33,023 bases of DNA from Elusimicrobia bacterium GWA2_66_18 (GTDB lineage Bacteria > Elusimicrobiota > Elusimicrobia > UBA1565 > UBA9628), in contig MGTX01000010.1 of assembly GCA_001799675.1 (NCBI GenBank), forward strand, positions 1-33,023. The letters run 5' to 3'. The translations under genes and the position numbers were made by a program. This document shows positions 8,927-15,290 of the stretch, piece after piece (position 1 is the first letter of the stretch; the number at the start of each line of letters is the position of its first letter). Below the pieces are notes generated by a model, which saw only the letters and a program-made list of their open reading frames with translations, was not told the DNA's origin and made no database searches.

Positions 8927-8932
8927 ATTATC
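8927..8932 (-). promoter_or_regulatory. -10 box (GATAAT) of the exported protein-permease unit
   Basis: GATAAT on the minus strand matches five of six consensus bases and ends seven bases before ATG 8919. No good -35 hexamer is present; that area is occupied by the palindrome at 8946-8965. Confidence 0.45.
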
Positions 8933-8945
8933 GCCGCTTGAGCCG

Positions 8946-8965
8946 CCTTCGGCCAGTGCCGAAGG
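8946..8965. promoter_or_regulatory. Perfect 20-bp inverted repeat over the -35 region (candidate operator)
   Basis: CCTTCGGC-CAGT-GCCGAAGG has two perfect 8-base arms around four bases. It lies 13 bases upstream of the GATAAT box of the minus-strand unit and about 60 bases before the divergent receiver gene's promoter. No T-run follows on either strand, so a terminator is unlikely. A repressor or activator site is the best reading, by position only. Confidence 0.45.
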
Positions 8966-9025
8966 GCCTCCTCTTATGCGCTCAAAGGTCCTAGGCTGCG
9001 CAATGCCATGAATGTATTTTGCCCC

Positions 9026-9053
9026 TTGATATATTTCGCGGAGAGGATATACT
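9026..9053 (+). promoter_or_regulatory. Promoter of the receiver gene, predicted leaderless
   Basis: TTGATA (9026-9031), 16 bases, TATACT (9048-9053), then six bases to ATG 9060. Both boxes match the sigma-70 consensus in five of six positions. Transcription should begin at or beside the start codon. Confidence 0.65.
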
Positions 9054-9059
9054 ACACGG

Positions 9060-9488
9060 ATGATGGGATCGTTCTCGGACGAAGCGGACAAGCCCGCCAA
9101 GCAGCGCGTCCTCGTCGTCGACGACGACGAGGGTCTTCGCGAGATATTCAACGTCACCCTGTCCATGGACGACTTCGAGGTTGCCAGCGCCCCGGACGGG
9201 GCCGCGGCCCTCGTGATCATGGAGCAATTCAAGCCTGATTTCATCGCGCTGGATTTGATGATGCCGGTGATGAACGGGATGCAGTTTTGCGGCAAGCTCA
9301 CGCAGCTCGGCATCAGGATACCGATCATCATCGTGAGCGCCTATTGGGAGCCCGCAAATGAGGCCCTTCTGCGCCAGGACCCGAACATCGTCGGCTTTAT
9401 CCATAAGCCGATCCGCTACGCGACGCTCGCCGAGTCGATCCGCAAGATTCTGCCGGCCGGCGGCAAACCGGGCGCTTCCGCCCCCTAA
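9060..9488 (+). CDS. Single-domain response regulator (receiver only)
   Basis: This 142-residue protein is a stand-alone CheY-like receiver with a short N-terminal tail. Visible receiver residues are the acidic triplet D21-D23 (VLVVDDDEG), phospho-acceptor D65 (IALDLMMP), the switch Ser93 (IIIVSAY) and Lys116 (IHKPI). There is no output domain, so it would act by protein contact or in a phosphorelay. No kinase is adjacent, so its partner is unknown; the kinase at 20425 has its own receiver. A second ATG follows immediately at 9063. The gene has its own strong promoter with a predicted leaderless start and converges on the glycosyltransferase gene, overlapping its end by four bases. Confidence 0.9.
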   Translation: MMGSFSDEADKPAKQRVLVVDDDEGLREIFNVTLSMDDFEVASAPDGAAALVIMEQFKPDFIALDLMMPVMNGMQFCGKLTQLGIRIPIIIVSAYWEPANEALLRQDPNIVGFIHKPIRYATLAESIRKILPAGGKPGASAP

Positions 9489-11350
9489 ACCCGGGGGGCC
9501 GCCGAGGCTCGCCCTGATGGCATTCCCCCGGAATTCTTGAGGCGCTCCAGGAGGACAGGCCTCAACAGTCGATACCGCGGGTCTCGGGTTCGGTTTTGCG
9601 CCTGTTGATACGCCAAGACGGCTTTGTCGGTTTGCCCGAGACTTGCGTAGACGTCGCCCAGAGCGAGCAGCGGGAAAGGCTGGTCGGGTTCCAACCTGGA
9701 CGCCCGCTCGAATTGACGAAGCGCGAGAGCGGGATGGCCGCTGCGCATATAGATCTTGCCGATGTTGAAATGACTCAGCCCGTCGGAACTGATGTCGTAG
9801 ACGAAGCTGCTGTGACCGGGCTGCGCGAGGGGACGGCGAGCGCGCAGCCAGGCGAAAAGCTTCGGGTCTGAGAGTCCGAAGCCTTGAAGGATCGAGGCGC
9901 TGACGATGAGCCATTCGCGACTCGGCGCGGCGGAATTCTCATGTTGGTAGAGCGCGGGATTGGGAGACTCGGGTTCCCAGGCGATCAGGTCCTGATGAGG
10001 GCCGAGGTAATGATCGCGATCTGCGTTCCCGAGACAGGCAACGATGATTTCCGGATCTCCGTTCCTTCGGAGTAGATCGGCAATCTGCGGGTAGTCCTGT
10101 CCCCAATCGAGATTGCTGTCGACTAGGATCTTGTATCCGTTGGCGGGGCCTCCCGCCAACTCATTGAAATAGGCGAGGTAATGCGGCGCAATGGAGAGGG
10201 TCTCCAGCGCGGACCATGCGAGGAGGCCGGAGACCGCAAGAACCATTTTCCTGGACTTGCGCCGAGCAAGGCTGCCGACCGCGAGGCACAGGAACGGAAA
10301 GATCGGCAGCACGTAGCGCAGACCGTTCTGCTTGGAGGCGAGCGAACAGAGGAGAAGATAGCTCAACGCCGGCCAGCCGACGACCTGGCGCTCCTTCTTG
10401 TCCAGTCCCTTCCAAAAGCCGAGCCCAACGAGCGCCAGGAAGGGCAGCGAGGTCTTAACCGCGAGCGCGACCAGGTAGTAATGCCTCCATCCGCCGAGCT
10501 TCGCTTGTCCCAGGAGAAAATTATAGTGCTGCTCCGTCGCGTGCTTCTCGACGAAAACCGCAGGCAGCATTTGGCCGAGCAGGCCGCCGAGTTTGGGCGC
10601 GAAGCGAAACTGATAGAGAGTCAGGAGAACGAAGAGCGCGACGAGCAGAAGCGATAGATTAGCCTTGATCGCCTGAGACGGTTTCCGTTTCCAAAACCAG
10701 ATAAGCGGAGCCGACCAAGCGAAGAAGAACGCGCCGGGAATCTTGGACGCGAGCGCGCATCCCGCGAGCGCCCCGCTCAGCAGCAACCGCCAGGGCTGAG
10801 GATTCTCCAGGTAGCGTACGAGCAAGAAATAGCCCATGAAAAGAAAGGCGGTGAGGCCGAGGTCCATGTTGGCGAGGCCTGAATGCGCGATGATGTTCGG
10901 CTCAAAGACATAAGCGGCGAGAGCCAGCACTCCTCCCCACGGGCCGAACCAATGCCGGGCCCAGAACCAAAGGCAGGCGGCGAGCGCGAGAGAGAGCAGT
11001 AGGCTCGCAAGTCGAGCGAGGCCGAGTATCACTTCCGGTTTGACGCGATTATGGAACAGAAAATCATGCCCGAAAGCATAGGGCCAGTCGCGCTGAAGGG
11101 CGGGGGATTGCGCGTCGAAACTGGGGGAGGCGATGCTCACGAACAGCCCGAACAGGTATTTCATCAGCGGCGGATGGACTTTGGTCTCCAACTCGATGCG
11201 GCCGGTGCGGACATACGAGTAGCCGGCGCCGATGACGGCGGGCTCGTCGAAGGTGTTGGAATGGGAGACGATGAAGGCGCCGACTTGAGCGGCCAACAGC
11301 GCGACAAGCAGTCCGGACAGCGCCGCGTCGACGTGAACGCGCCGAGTCAT
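9485..11350 (-). CDS. GT39/ArnT-like membrane glycosyltransferase with C-terminal TPR
   Basis: The protein has about 621 residues. The start is placed at ATG 11350, which overlaps the TGA stop of the upstream methyltransferase as ATGA; an upstream in-frame ATG at 11383 would lie inside that gene. The N-terminal half has the layout of GT-C glycosyltransferases using polyprenyl-phosphate sugars: a first membrane span, then an outward loop with the acidic TFDEPAVIGAG motif, then KVHPPLMKYL, then about ten further spans to near residue 380. A soluble outer domain follows (VDSNLDWGQDYPQIADLLRR). The C-terminus holds about two tetratricopeptide repeats (SHFNIGKIYMRSGHPALALR; LLALGDVYASLGQTDKAVLA). 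Role inferred: sugar transfer to a surface glycan, lipid or protein, perhaps together with the coupled methyltransferase. Confidence 0.85.
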   Translation of the reverse strand: MTRRVHVDAALSGLLVALLAAQVGAFIVSHSNTFDEPAVIGAGYSYVRTGRIELETKVHPPLMKYLFGLFVSIASPSFDAQSPALQRDWPYAFGHDFLFHNRVKPEVILGLARLASLLLSLALAACLWFWARHWFGPWGGVLALAAYVFEPNIIAHSGLANMDLGLTAFLFMGYFLLVRYLENPQPWRLLLSGALAGCALASKIPGAFFFAWSAPLIWFWKRKPSQAIKANLSLLLVALFVLLTLYQFRFAPKLGGLLGQMLPAVFVEKHATEQHYNFLLGQAKLGGWRHYYLVALAVKTSLPFLALVGLGFWKGLDKKERQVVGWPALSYLLLCSLASKQNGLRYVLPIFPFLCLAVGSLARRKSRKMVLAVSGLLAWSALETLSIAPHYLAYFNELAGGPANGYKILVDSNLDWGQDYPQIADLLRRNGDPEIIVACLGNADRDHYLGPHQDLIAWEPESPNPALYQHENSAAPSREWLIVSASILQGFGLSDPKLFAWLRARRPLAQPGHSSFVYDISSDGLSHFNIGKIYMRSGHPALALRQFERASRLEPDQPFPLLALGDVYASLGQTDKAVLAYQQAQNRTRDPRYRLLRPVLLERLKNSGGMPSGRASAAPRV

Positions 11351-12153
11351 GAATCTCTTGTTTTCTCCGCGATGAGAGTCCAAGCAACCCCGTGGGTGTG
11401 CGTCATCTGCGTCACGCGCACGGGCCGACCGGCGACGAGCGCTAGGACCTGTTCTCGCGTCCAGTAGTTCGAGATCGACGGAAGGAGCTGATCGAAGACC
11501 ATCGCCTCGACATGACGGAACGCGCGCTCTCGGAGCAAGACGAGATATTCCTGCCGATGGGGCAGGGACACATAAGCCTTGAGCAAGACGGTCAGAAGCT
11601 TTGCAAGGGCGCGTGTTAGGCTTGGAGAAATCCGGGAGGTGATCCAGCGTCGGATCGGGTCGACCCAGCGGAGATAGCGCTCATTGCCTTCATAGGCGTA
11701 GACCCACAAGATCAGCGTTCCGCCAGGCTTGAGCGCGGCCACCAGGCGCTCGACCGCCCTCCGCGGGTGCTTGAGATGGTGGATCACCCCGATACTGAAG
11801 ACCACATCGTATTCGCCTTGGGCGCGCAGATCGTAGATTGAATTGATCTCCACGCGGCAGTTCGAAAACGGCGCGAGATTATGCCTCGCAACCGCAGCCG
11901 TGGCCTCACTGCAGTCGAACGCGCAGCCCGCAAGAGCGCCGGCTTCGAGCGGCCAGCGGCTGTTGCGGCCGATCCCGCAGCCGGCGTCGAGGAAGCTTTT
12001 CCCGCGAAAGAATTCGAGCGGAAGAGGTGTGATCCAGCCCAGGAATTGCTTGCGGTGCAGCGGGATGATCTCCCGGTACTCGCTCCATGCGAAACTGAAG
12101 CGCTCCTCTAAATCTTTTTCCTGCTTCGTGGGTTCGGTGCTCTTCGAGTTCAT
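11347..12153 (-). CDS. Class I SAM-dependent methyltransferase
   Basis: The protein has 268 residues from ATG 12153 (MNSKSTEPTK). The frame stays open further upstream, but that part overlaps the divergent PII-like gene and reads as its shadow. Motif I is FLDAGCGIGRNS, followed by an acidic residue after strand 2 (AFDCSEATAAV), and FSIGVIHHLKHPRRAVERL as motif IV/V with the post-motif helix, then LKPGGTLILWVYA. The N-terminal RFSFAWSEYREIIPLHRKQF segment is common in methyltransferases of surface-polysaccharide and secondary-metabolite loci. The ATGA overlap with the downstream membrane glycosyltransferase suggests joint expression and a glycan-related substrate, which is inference. No clear Shine-Dalgarno site or near -10 box was found, so the start is less certain. 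Confidence 0.85.
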   Translation of the reverse strand: MNSKSTEPTKQEKDLEERFSFAWSEYREIIPLHRKQFLGWITPLPLEFFRGKSFLDAGCGIGRNSRWPLEAGALAGCAFDCSEATAAVARHNLAPFSNCRVEINSIYDLRAQGEYDVVFSIGVIHHLKHPRRAVERLVAALKPGGTLILWVYAYEGNERYLRWVDPIRRWITSRISPSLTRALAKLLTVLLKAYVSLPHRQEYLVLLRERAFRHVEAMVFDQLLPSISNYWTREQVLALVAGRPVRVTQMTHTHGVAWTLIAEKTRDS

Positions 12154-12203
12154 GGAGGCCGCGGGCGCGGGCTGCGCGCATGATTGAAGCAAATGCGCAG
12201 CGG

Positions 12204-12232
12204 TTGAGTCCCCCGGCTCAATTGTGTTTAAT
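12204..12232 (+). promoter_or_regulatory. Promoter of the PII-like gene, predicted leaderless
   Basis: TTGAGT (12204-12209), 17 bases, TTTAAT (12227-12232), then five bases to ATG 12238. Matches are four and five of six. No purine-rich ribosome site lies in the short remaining stretch apart from GGGG. Confidence 0.5.
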
Positions 12233-12237
12233 GGGGC

Positions 12238-12552
12238 ATGGCCGCCGCCGAAAACCTGGACCTCGTCACCATCATCATCCAGCACAAGGACGAAAAGAAG
12301 GTGCTGGACGCGATCCTGCAGGCCGGCGCGCCGGGCGCGACCTACTACTACGGGCGCGGCACGGGCGTGCGCCAGCGCCTGGGGTTCATCGGCCGTCTCA
12401 TCGAGGCGGAGAAGCTCGTGATCCTGACGGCCGTTCCCACCGAGAAGACGCAAGCCGTCGTCAAGGCCGCCTCCGACGCGGCCAGGCTCGAGCAGCCCGG
12501 CAACGGCTTTCTGTGCGTGCAGAAGGCAAGCCAGGTCATCGGCTACTTCTAA
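12238..12552 (+). CDS. PII-like (GlnB-fold) regulatory protein
   Basis: This 104-residue protein has the length and pattern of the PII/GlnB superfamily: a first strand and helix (LVTIIIQHKDEKKVLDAILQ), a Gly-rich turn with GATYYYGRGTGVRQ where the T-loop begins, a second strand (EKLVILTAVPTEKTQAVVKAA) and a C-terminal strand pair (GNGFLCVQKASQVIGYF). The loop is shorter than in classical GlnB and lacks an obvious uridylylation Tyr context, so it is better called PII-like. Members of this fold bind nucleotides and control transporters or enzymes by contact. No amt, glnA or transporter is adjacent, so the target is unknown. The 3' end overlaps the convergent membrane-protein gene by four bases. 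Confidence 0.8.
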   Translation: MAAAENLDLVTIIIQHKDEKKVLDAILQAGAPGATYYYGRGTGVRQRLGFIGRLIEAEKLVILTAVPTEKTQAVVKAASDAARLEQPGNGFLCVQKASQVIGYF

Positions 12553-13310
12553 GCCCCGGGCTTAAGCTGAATGTAGCCCGAGATTGCCAGGCAGGCCGCG
12601 ATCGGGGCTGAGAAGCTCATCAGGAGCGTGTTCCACATAGGGTAATTGGGATCCAGAATGCGGAGAAAGACCCCGGACAACAGCATGCATCCCACCGGCG
12701 CGGCAAAGACCTCCGTCGGCAGCAGCGGCCAAGGGTTGAGACCGCCGGCCGCGAAATAGGCGGTCGCGCACAAGGACACCAGGACCAGCCAGCGGCCGCT
12801 AAGGCCGAAGGCCATCCCCAGCAGGAAACGCGCCAAGCCGCGCAGGATGGGAAGCGTTCCCAGGACGATCACGACCGCTAGGCCCACCGCGGCGAGAAGC
12901 AAGGCGGCGAGGACCCTTTGGCGGGACCGCGAGTACAGCCGGCGCAGCGTCTCCGACTCGCGCAGCACCTGCGCCCGCCACTGATCGCCAAGGGGTTTCT
13001 GCTCCTGGAAGGCCTTGAGCAGAGCCGCCCCCATGTCTGACTGCCGCCCGATCCGAGCCCTCTGGCTCTGAATGGCCTCAACGGCCGCGAGCTGCTCGAG
13101 CGACATGTTGTCGACCTGGCCGTTCTTGAGCGCGCGCCACTGCCTGTCCACCCTGGCGTCGAGATTCGCCCCCGATTCCACGGCCTTGATCTGCCCGACC
13201 ATCGCGATCAGGCTCTTTTCATCGAGGCCTGCGGAATTAAACACCAGCCGCGGCAGCCCCACCGACAGGACGGCCATGACCAAGACCGAGATCAGGCTCC
13301 CCCAGCGCAT
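12549..13310 (-). CDS. Membrane protein of unknown function
   Basis: The protein has about 253 residues from ATG 13310; a TTG at 13325 would add five residues. One N-terminal membrane span (SLISVLVMAVLSVGLPRLVF) is followed by a soluble charged region of about 105 residues (to RLYSRSRQR), then four to five spans (VLAALLLAAVGLAVVIVLG; LARFLLGMAFGLSGRW; LVLVSLCATAYFAAGGL; FAAPVGCMLLSGVFLRIL; LLMSFSAPIAACLAISGYI). No family is recognised. It could be a small integral-membrane sensor or scaffold. It overlaps the end of the convergent PII-like gene by four bases, which may matter for regulation but says nothing direct about function. Confidence 0.7.
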   Translation of the reverse strand: MRWGSLISVLVMAVLSVGLPRLVFNSAGLDEKSLIAMVGQIKAVESGANLDARVDRQWRALKNGQVDNMSLEQLAAVEAIQSQRARIGRQSDMGAALLKAFQEQKPLGDQWRAQVLRESETLRRLYSRSRQRVLAALLLAAVGLAVVIVLGTLPILRGLARFLLGMAFGLSGRWLVLVSLCATAYFAAGGLNPWPLLPTEVFAAPVGCMLLSGVFLRILDPNYPMWNTLLMSFSAPIAACLAISGYIQLKPGA

Positions 13311-13406
13311 CGCATCATTGGACAAAATTCAGGGCGCTGACGGGAATCCCTAAGGACCCGCGATGGGGGGGGCCAGGAGGCCCTACCCCCGGAACCGGTT
13401 CTCTTC

Positions 13407-13412
13407 TACCCT
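13407..13412 (+). promoter_or_regulatory. Weak -10 box before the peptidase-like gene
   Basis: TACCCT, six bases before ATG 13419, keeps only the TA...T core of the -10 consensus, without a clear -35. It is listed because there is no Shine-Dalgarno site and the spacing matches stronger leaderless promoters nearby. A 10-base palindrome GAACCGGTTC lies just upstream at 13392-13401. Confidence 0.3.
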
Positions 13413-13418
13413 GGAATC

Positions 13419-14831
13419 ATGCTGCGCCGATTGGGCTGCGTCCTGCTGGCCGCGATTCTCGAACTCGCCGCGTTGCCCGCCGGCTCCCAAGTCGGCCGCG
13501 TTTCGACGGAAGCCTCGGTCGCGCCCGCTGCTTGCGTGTCGGCGGCTTTAACGCCCGGCCCAGCACGCGCTCTCGCGGCGACGCTCGCCGCGCCAACGGC
13601 CCAACCGCTGCCGGTCTCATTGACAGAGCAGGTCCACCCCGTCGCGGTCCAGGTCTTGACCCAAGCGGCCCAGCAAGCCGCCGGCGCGCCCGAGCGAATC
13701 GGCCGTTTGTATGACTCCGCCCCCGCCGCACCCGATTTCACGACCCTGTCCCCGATTAAGACGCCGAAGGCGCCCGCGCCTTGGCGTCCCGGCTCGATGC
13801 TTCTCAAGCCCGCCGCCGCCTTCGTCAACGCCTGGCGCCTCTCCCGTCATACAAAGCGCCTCAACTCGCTCGGCCCCGGCGAACGCCTCACCCTCGAAGA
13901 GATCGGCATGCAGGACAAGCTCTCCGCCGCCCACGAGGCAATCTCGAAGGGGCGCCTCCAGGACGCCCTCGAGTCTCTGACCCGCCTGTTTAGGAGCGCC
14001 AACGCCAATAGCTGGTACCGGGCCAATCCCGCCTACCAGGCTTACCAATATCAAGGACACGCCTACCTCCGCTTTGTCGAGCGGTCGATCAAGCTTGCCT
14101 ACGAGCGCGCGCACGGACGATCCCGCGACTCAACGCTCATCGCCGAGGCCCAAAGCGCCGCGTTCACGGGGAACTTGCTCGGCCACGAATGGCGCATCAC
14201 CCCCATCCAAGACCGCGGCTCGGCGCACTGCGCGCACCATGCCTTGTTCAACGCGATCCAGGCCTCGGTCGGCTTCGGCTATCCTCTGTCCGTTCACCGC
14301 TTCATCGAGCGCGCCCAAGAGGCGCTCAACGTCCGGCCGGAGAAGATCACCGGCCTGCGCGGCGCCGAACTCGCCGCCTTTGAGAACAACCTCGGACTCA
14401 AACTCGGCGTGGATGTCGGCTCAGGCATGGACGCGGACTTCATCACGCGCTGGGCGCGCCTCCTCGGTCTCAGCGCGGCGGCGCGCGGCCCGCCGCGCGG
14501 CGACGCCGAGTGGAGCGCCTTACTCGGCCGCGGCCAGGAAGTCCTGATCAGCCTGCGCATGTTCCACGAGCGCTTCAAGCACACGTCCGCGCAGCGTCAC
14601 TTGCACGGCCACGACTACGAAATGCTGCACCACGCAGTTTACCTGCTCGGCGCCTTTGACAGCCCCTCGCGCGGCGCCCGCCTGTACATGGTCCAAGACT
14701 CCGGCTCGGGCGCCACAGACTTCTACACCGCCGAGGAGCTCACGGCCGTCGCTTCCGACCTTCAGATCCTTGAAACCGCCTCCCCCGTCATCCTACCGGT
14801 CGTTATTATAAAGGAGAGCTCTGATGGTTGA
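13419..14831 (+). CDS. Exported papain-like cysteine peptidase candidate
   Basis: This 470-residue protein starts with a signal peptide (MLRRLGCVLLAAILELAALP, then AGSQ), followed by an Ala/Pro-rich leader to about 120 that contains the motif RIGRLYDSA (93-101). Residues 155-245 are helical. The C-terminal domain looks like a C39/papain-type fold: RGSAHCAHHALFNAIQ with Cys271 opening a helix, HHAVYLLGAF with His405, and MVQDSGSGATDFYTAEEL with Asp427. The order Cys-His-Asp, the strand after His and the DxxSG...Y...EL pattern are typical for that fold. The family is not one I can name. The SUI1 gene starts inside its last eight bases. Function inferred: an extracytoplasmic protease or related transferase; the substrate is unknown. 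Confidence 0.8.
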   Translation: MLRRLGCVLLAAILELAALPAGSQVGRVSTEASVAPAACVSAALTPGPARALAATLAAPTAQPLPVSLTEQVHPVAVQVLTQAAQQAAGAPERIGRLYDSAPAAPDFTTLSPIKTPKAPAPWRPGSMLLKPAAAFVNAWRLSRHTKRLNSLGPGERLTLEEIGMQDKLSAAHEAISKGRLQDALESLTRLFRSANANSWYRANPAYQAYQYQGHAYLRFVERSIKLAYERAHGRSRDSTLIAEAQSAAFTGNLLGHEWRITPIQDRGSAHCAHHALFNAIQASVGFGYPLSVHRFIERAQEALNVRPEKITGLRGAELAAFENNLGLKLGVDVGSGMDADFITRWARLLGLSAAARGPPRGDAEWSALLGRGQEVLISLRMFHERFKHTSAQRHLHGHDYEMLHHAVYLLGAFDSPSRGARLYMVQDSGSGATDFYTAEELTAVASDLQILETASPVILPVVIIKESSDG

Positions 14832-15111
14832 CACGAAGGATCCCGATGGGGGTACACACGGCACGCCGCGCCAACCGCAGCCCGTGCGGCTCGCGTTTCA
14901 GCGCGGTGCGAGAGGCAGCGGCGTCACGCGCCTCGAGGGGCTCGTGATGCACCCGACCCACAAGGACCTGATGCTCGGAAAGCTCAAGAAGCAGCTCGGC
15001 TGCGGCGGCGCCCTCAAGAACGGGACCTTCGAGTTCCAGGGCGACCATCGCGACAAGCTCGGGCAAATCATGCACGCCGACGGCTACCGGGTCAAGCGCA
15101 TCGGCGGCTAG
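14824..15111 (+). CDS. yciH: SUI1/eIF1-family translation factor (YciH-like)
   Basis: The protein has 95 residues, the usual size of bacterial YciH. The SUI1 domain is complete: GVTRLEGLVMHP, then LKKQLGCGGALKNGTFEFQG, then GDHRDKLGQIMHADGYRVK and a final GG. The Cys-Gly-Gly and QGDHR signatures are invariant in the family. YciH/SUI1 proteins bind the small ribosomal subunit and affect start-codon choice. The ATG at 14824 overlaps the end of the peptidase-like gene by eight bases, and an AAGGAGAG site (14811-14818) lies just upstream, so it is translated from the same message. A factor that affects start-site fidelity is notable in a genome whose promoters predict many leaderless messages, but this link is only a thought. 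Confidence 0.92.
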   Translation: MVDTKDPDGGTHGTPRQPQPVRLAFQRGARGSGVTRLEGLVMHPTHKDLMLGKLKKQLGCGGALKNGTFEFQGDHRDKLGQIMHADGYRVKRIGG

Positions 15112-15166
15112 GCGTCTTGCCTCGGTAGGTCTTTCATCCTATGGGTCCACAGGTCAAATCTCGTTT

Positions 15167-15183
15167 TCCTCAGACCCTGAGGA
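15167..15183. promoter_or_regulatory. Inverted repeat upstream of the cohesin/dockerin gene
   Basis: TCCTCAG-ACC-CTGAGGA has perfect 7-base arms. It lies 72 bases upstream of the -35 box at 15256 and about 55 bases after the end of the SUI1 gene. There is no T-run downstream, so it is not an obvious terminator. An operator or an RNA hairpin is possible. Confidence 0.3.
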
Positions 15184-15255
15184 CACATGCCGGGTTCCGC
15201 CGATCCAAGGTTAATCCGTTTACCGCATTTTATCCCTATTTTTACCGTAGCGCGG

Positions 15256-15284
15256 TTGACATTTCCAGGTTCCGGGACTACTCT
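15256..15284 (+). promoter_or_regulatory. Promoter of the cohesin/dockerin gene, predicted leaderless
   Basis: A perfect TTGACA (15256-15261), exactly 17 bases, TACTCT (15279-15284), then six bases to ATG 15291. The promoter lies inside a longer open frame beginning at 15141, which supports the shorter protein start. Confidence 0.7.
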
Positions 15285-15290
15285 AAGCTC

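Noticed and set aside
8990..8995. CCTAGG upstream of the gene at 8919 as a third copy of the TTTCCTAG/CTCATACG element.
   Set aside because: Distance to the -10 is 58 rather than 59, the flanking TTT is missing, and the CTCATACG half is absent.
12180..12611. An alternative plus frame over the PII-like gene and a minus frame extending the methyltransferase to 12453.
   Set aside because: The 104-aa frame has the PII-like pattern and a promoter directly before its ATG; the others are Arg- or Gly-rich shadows.
13372..13390. G-rich/C-rich imperfect hairpin before the peptidase-like gene.
   Set aside because: Stem has mismatches and no T-run; likely only compositional.
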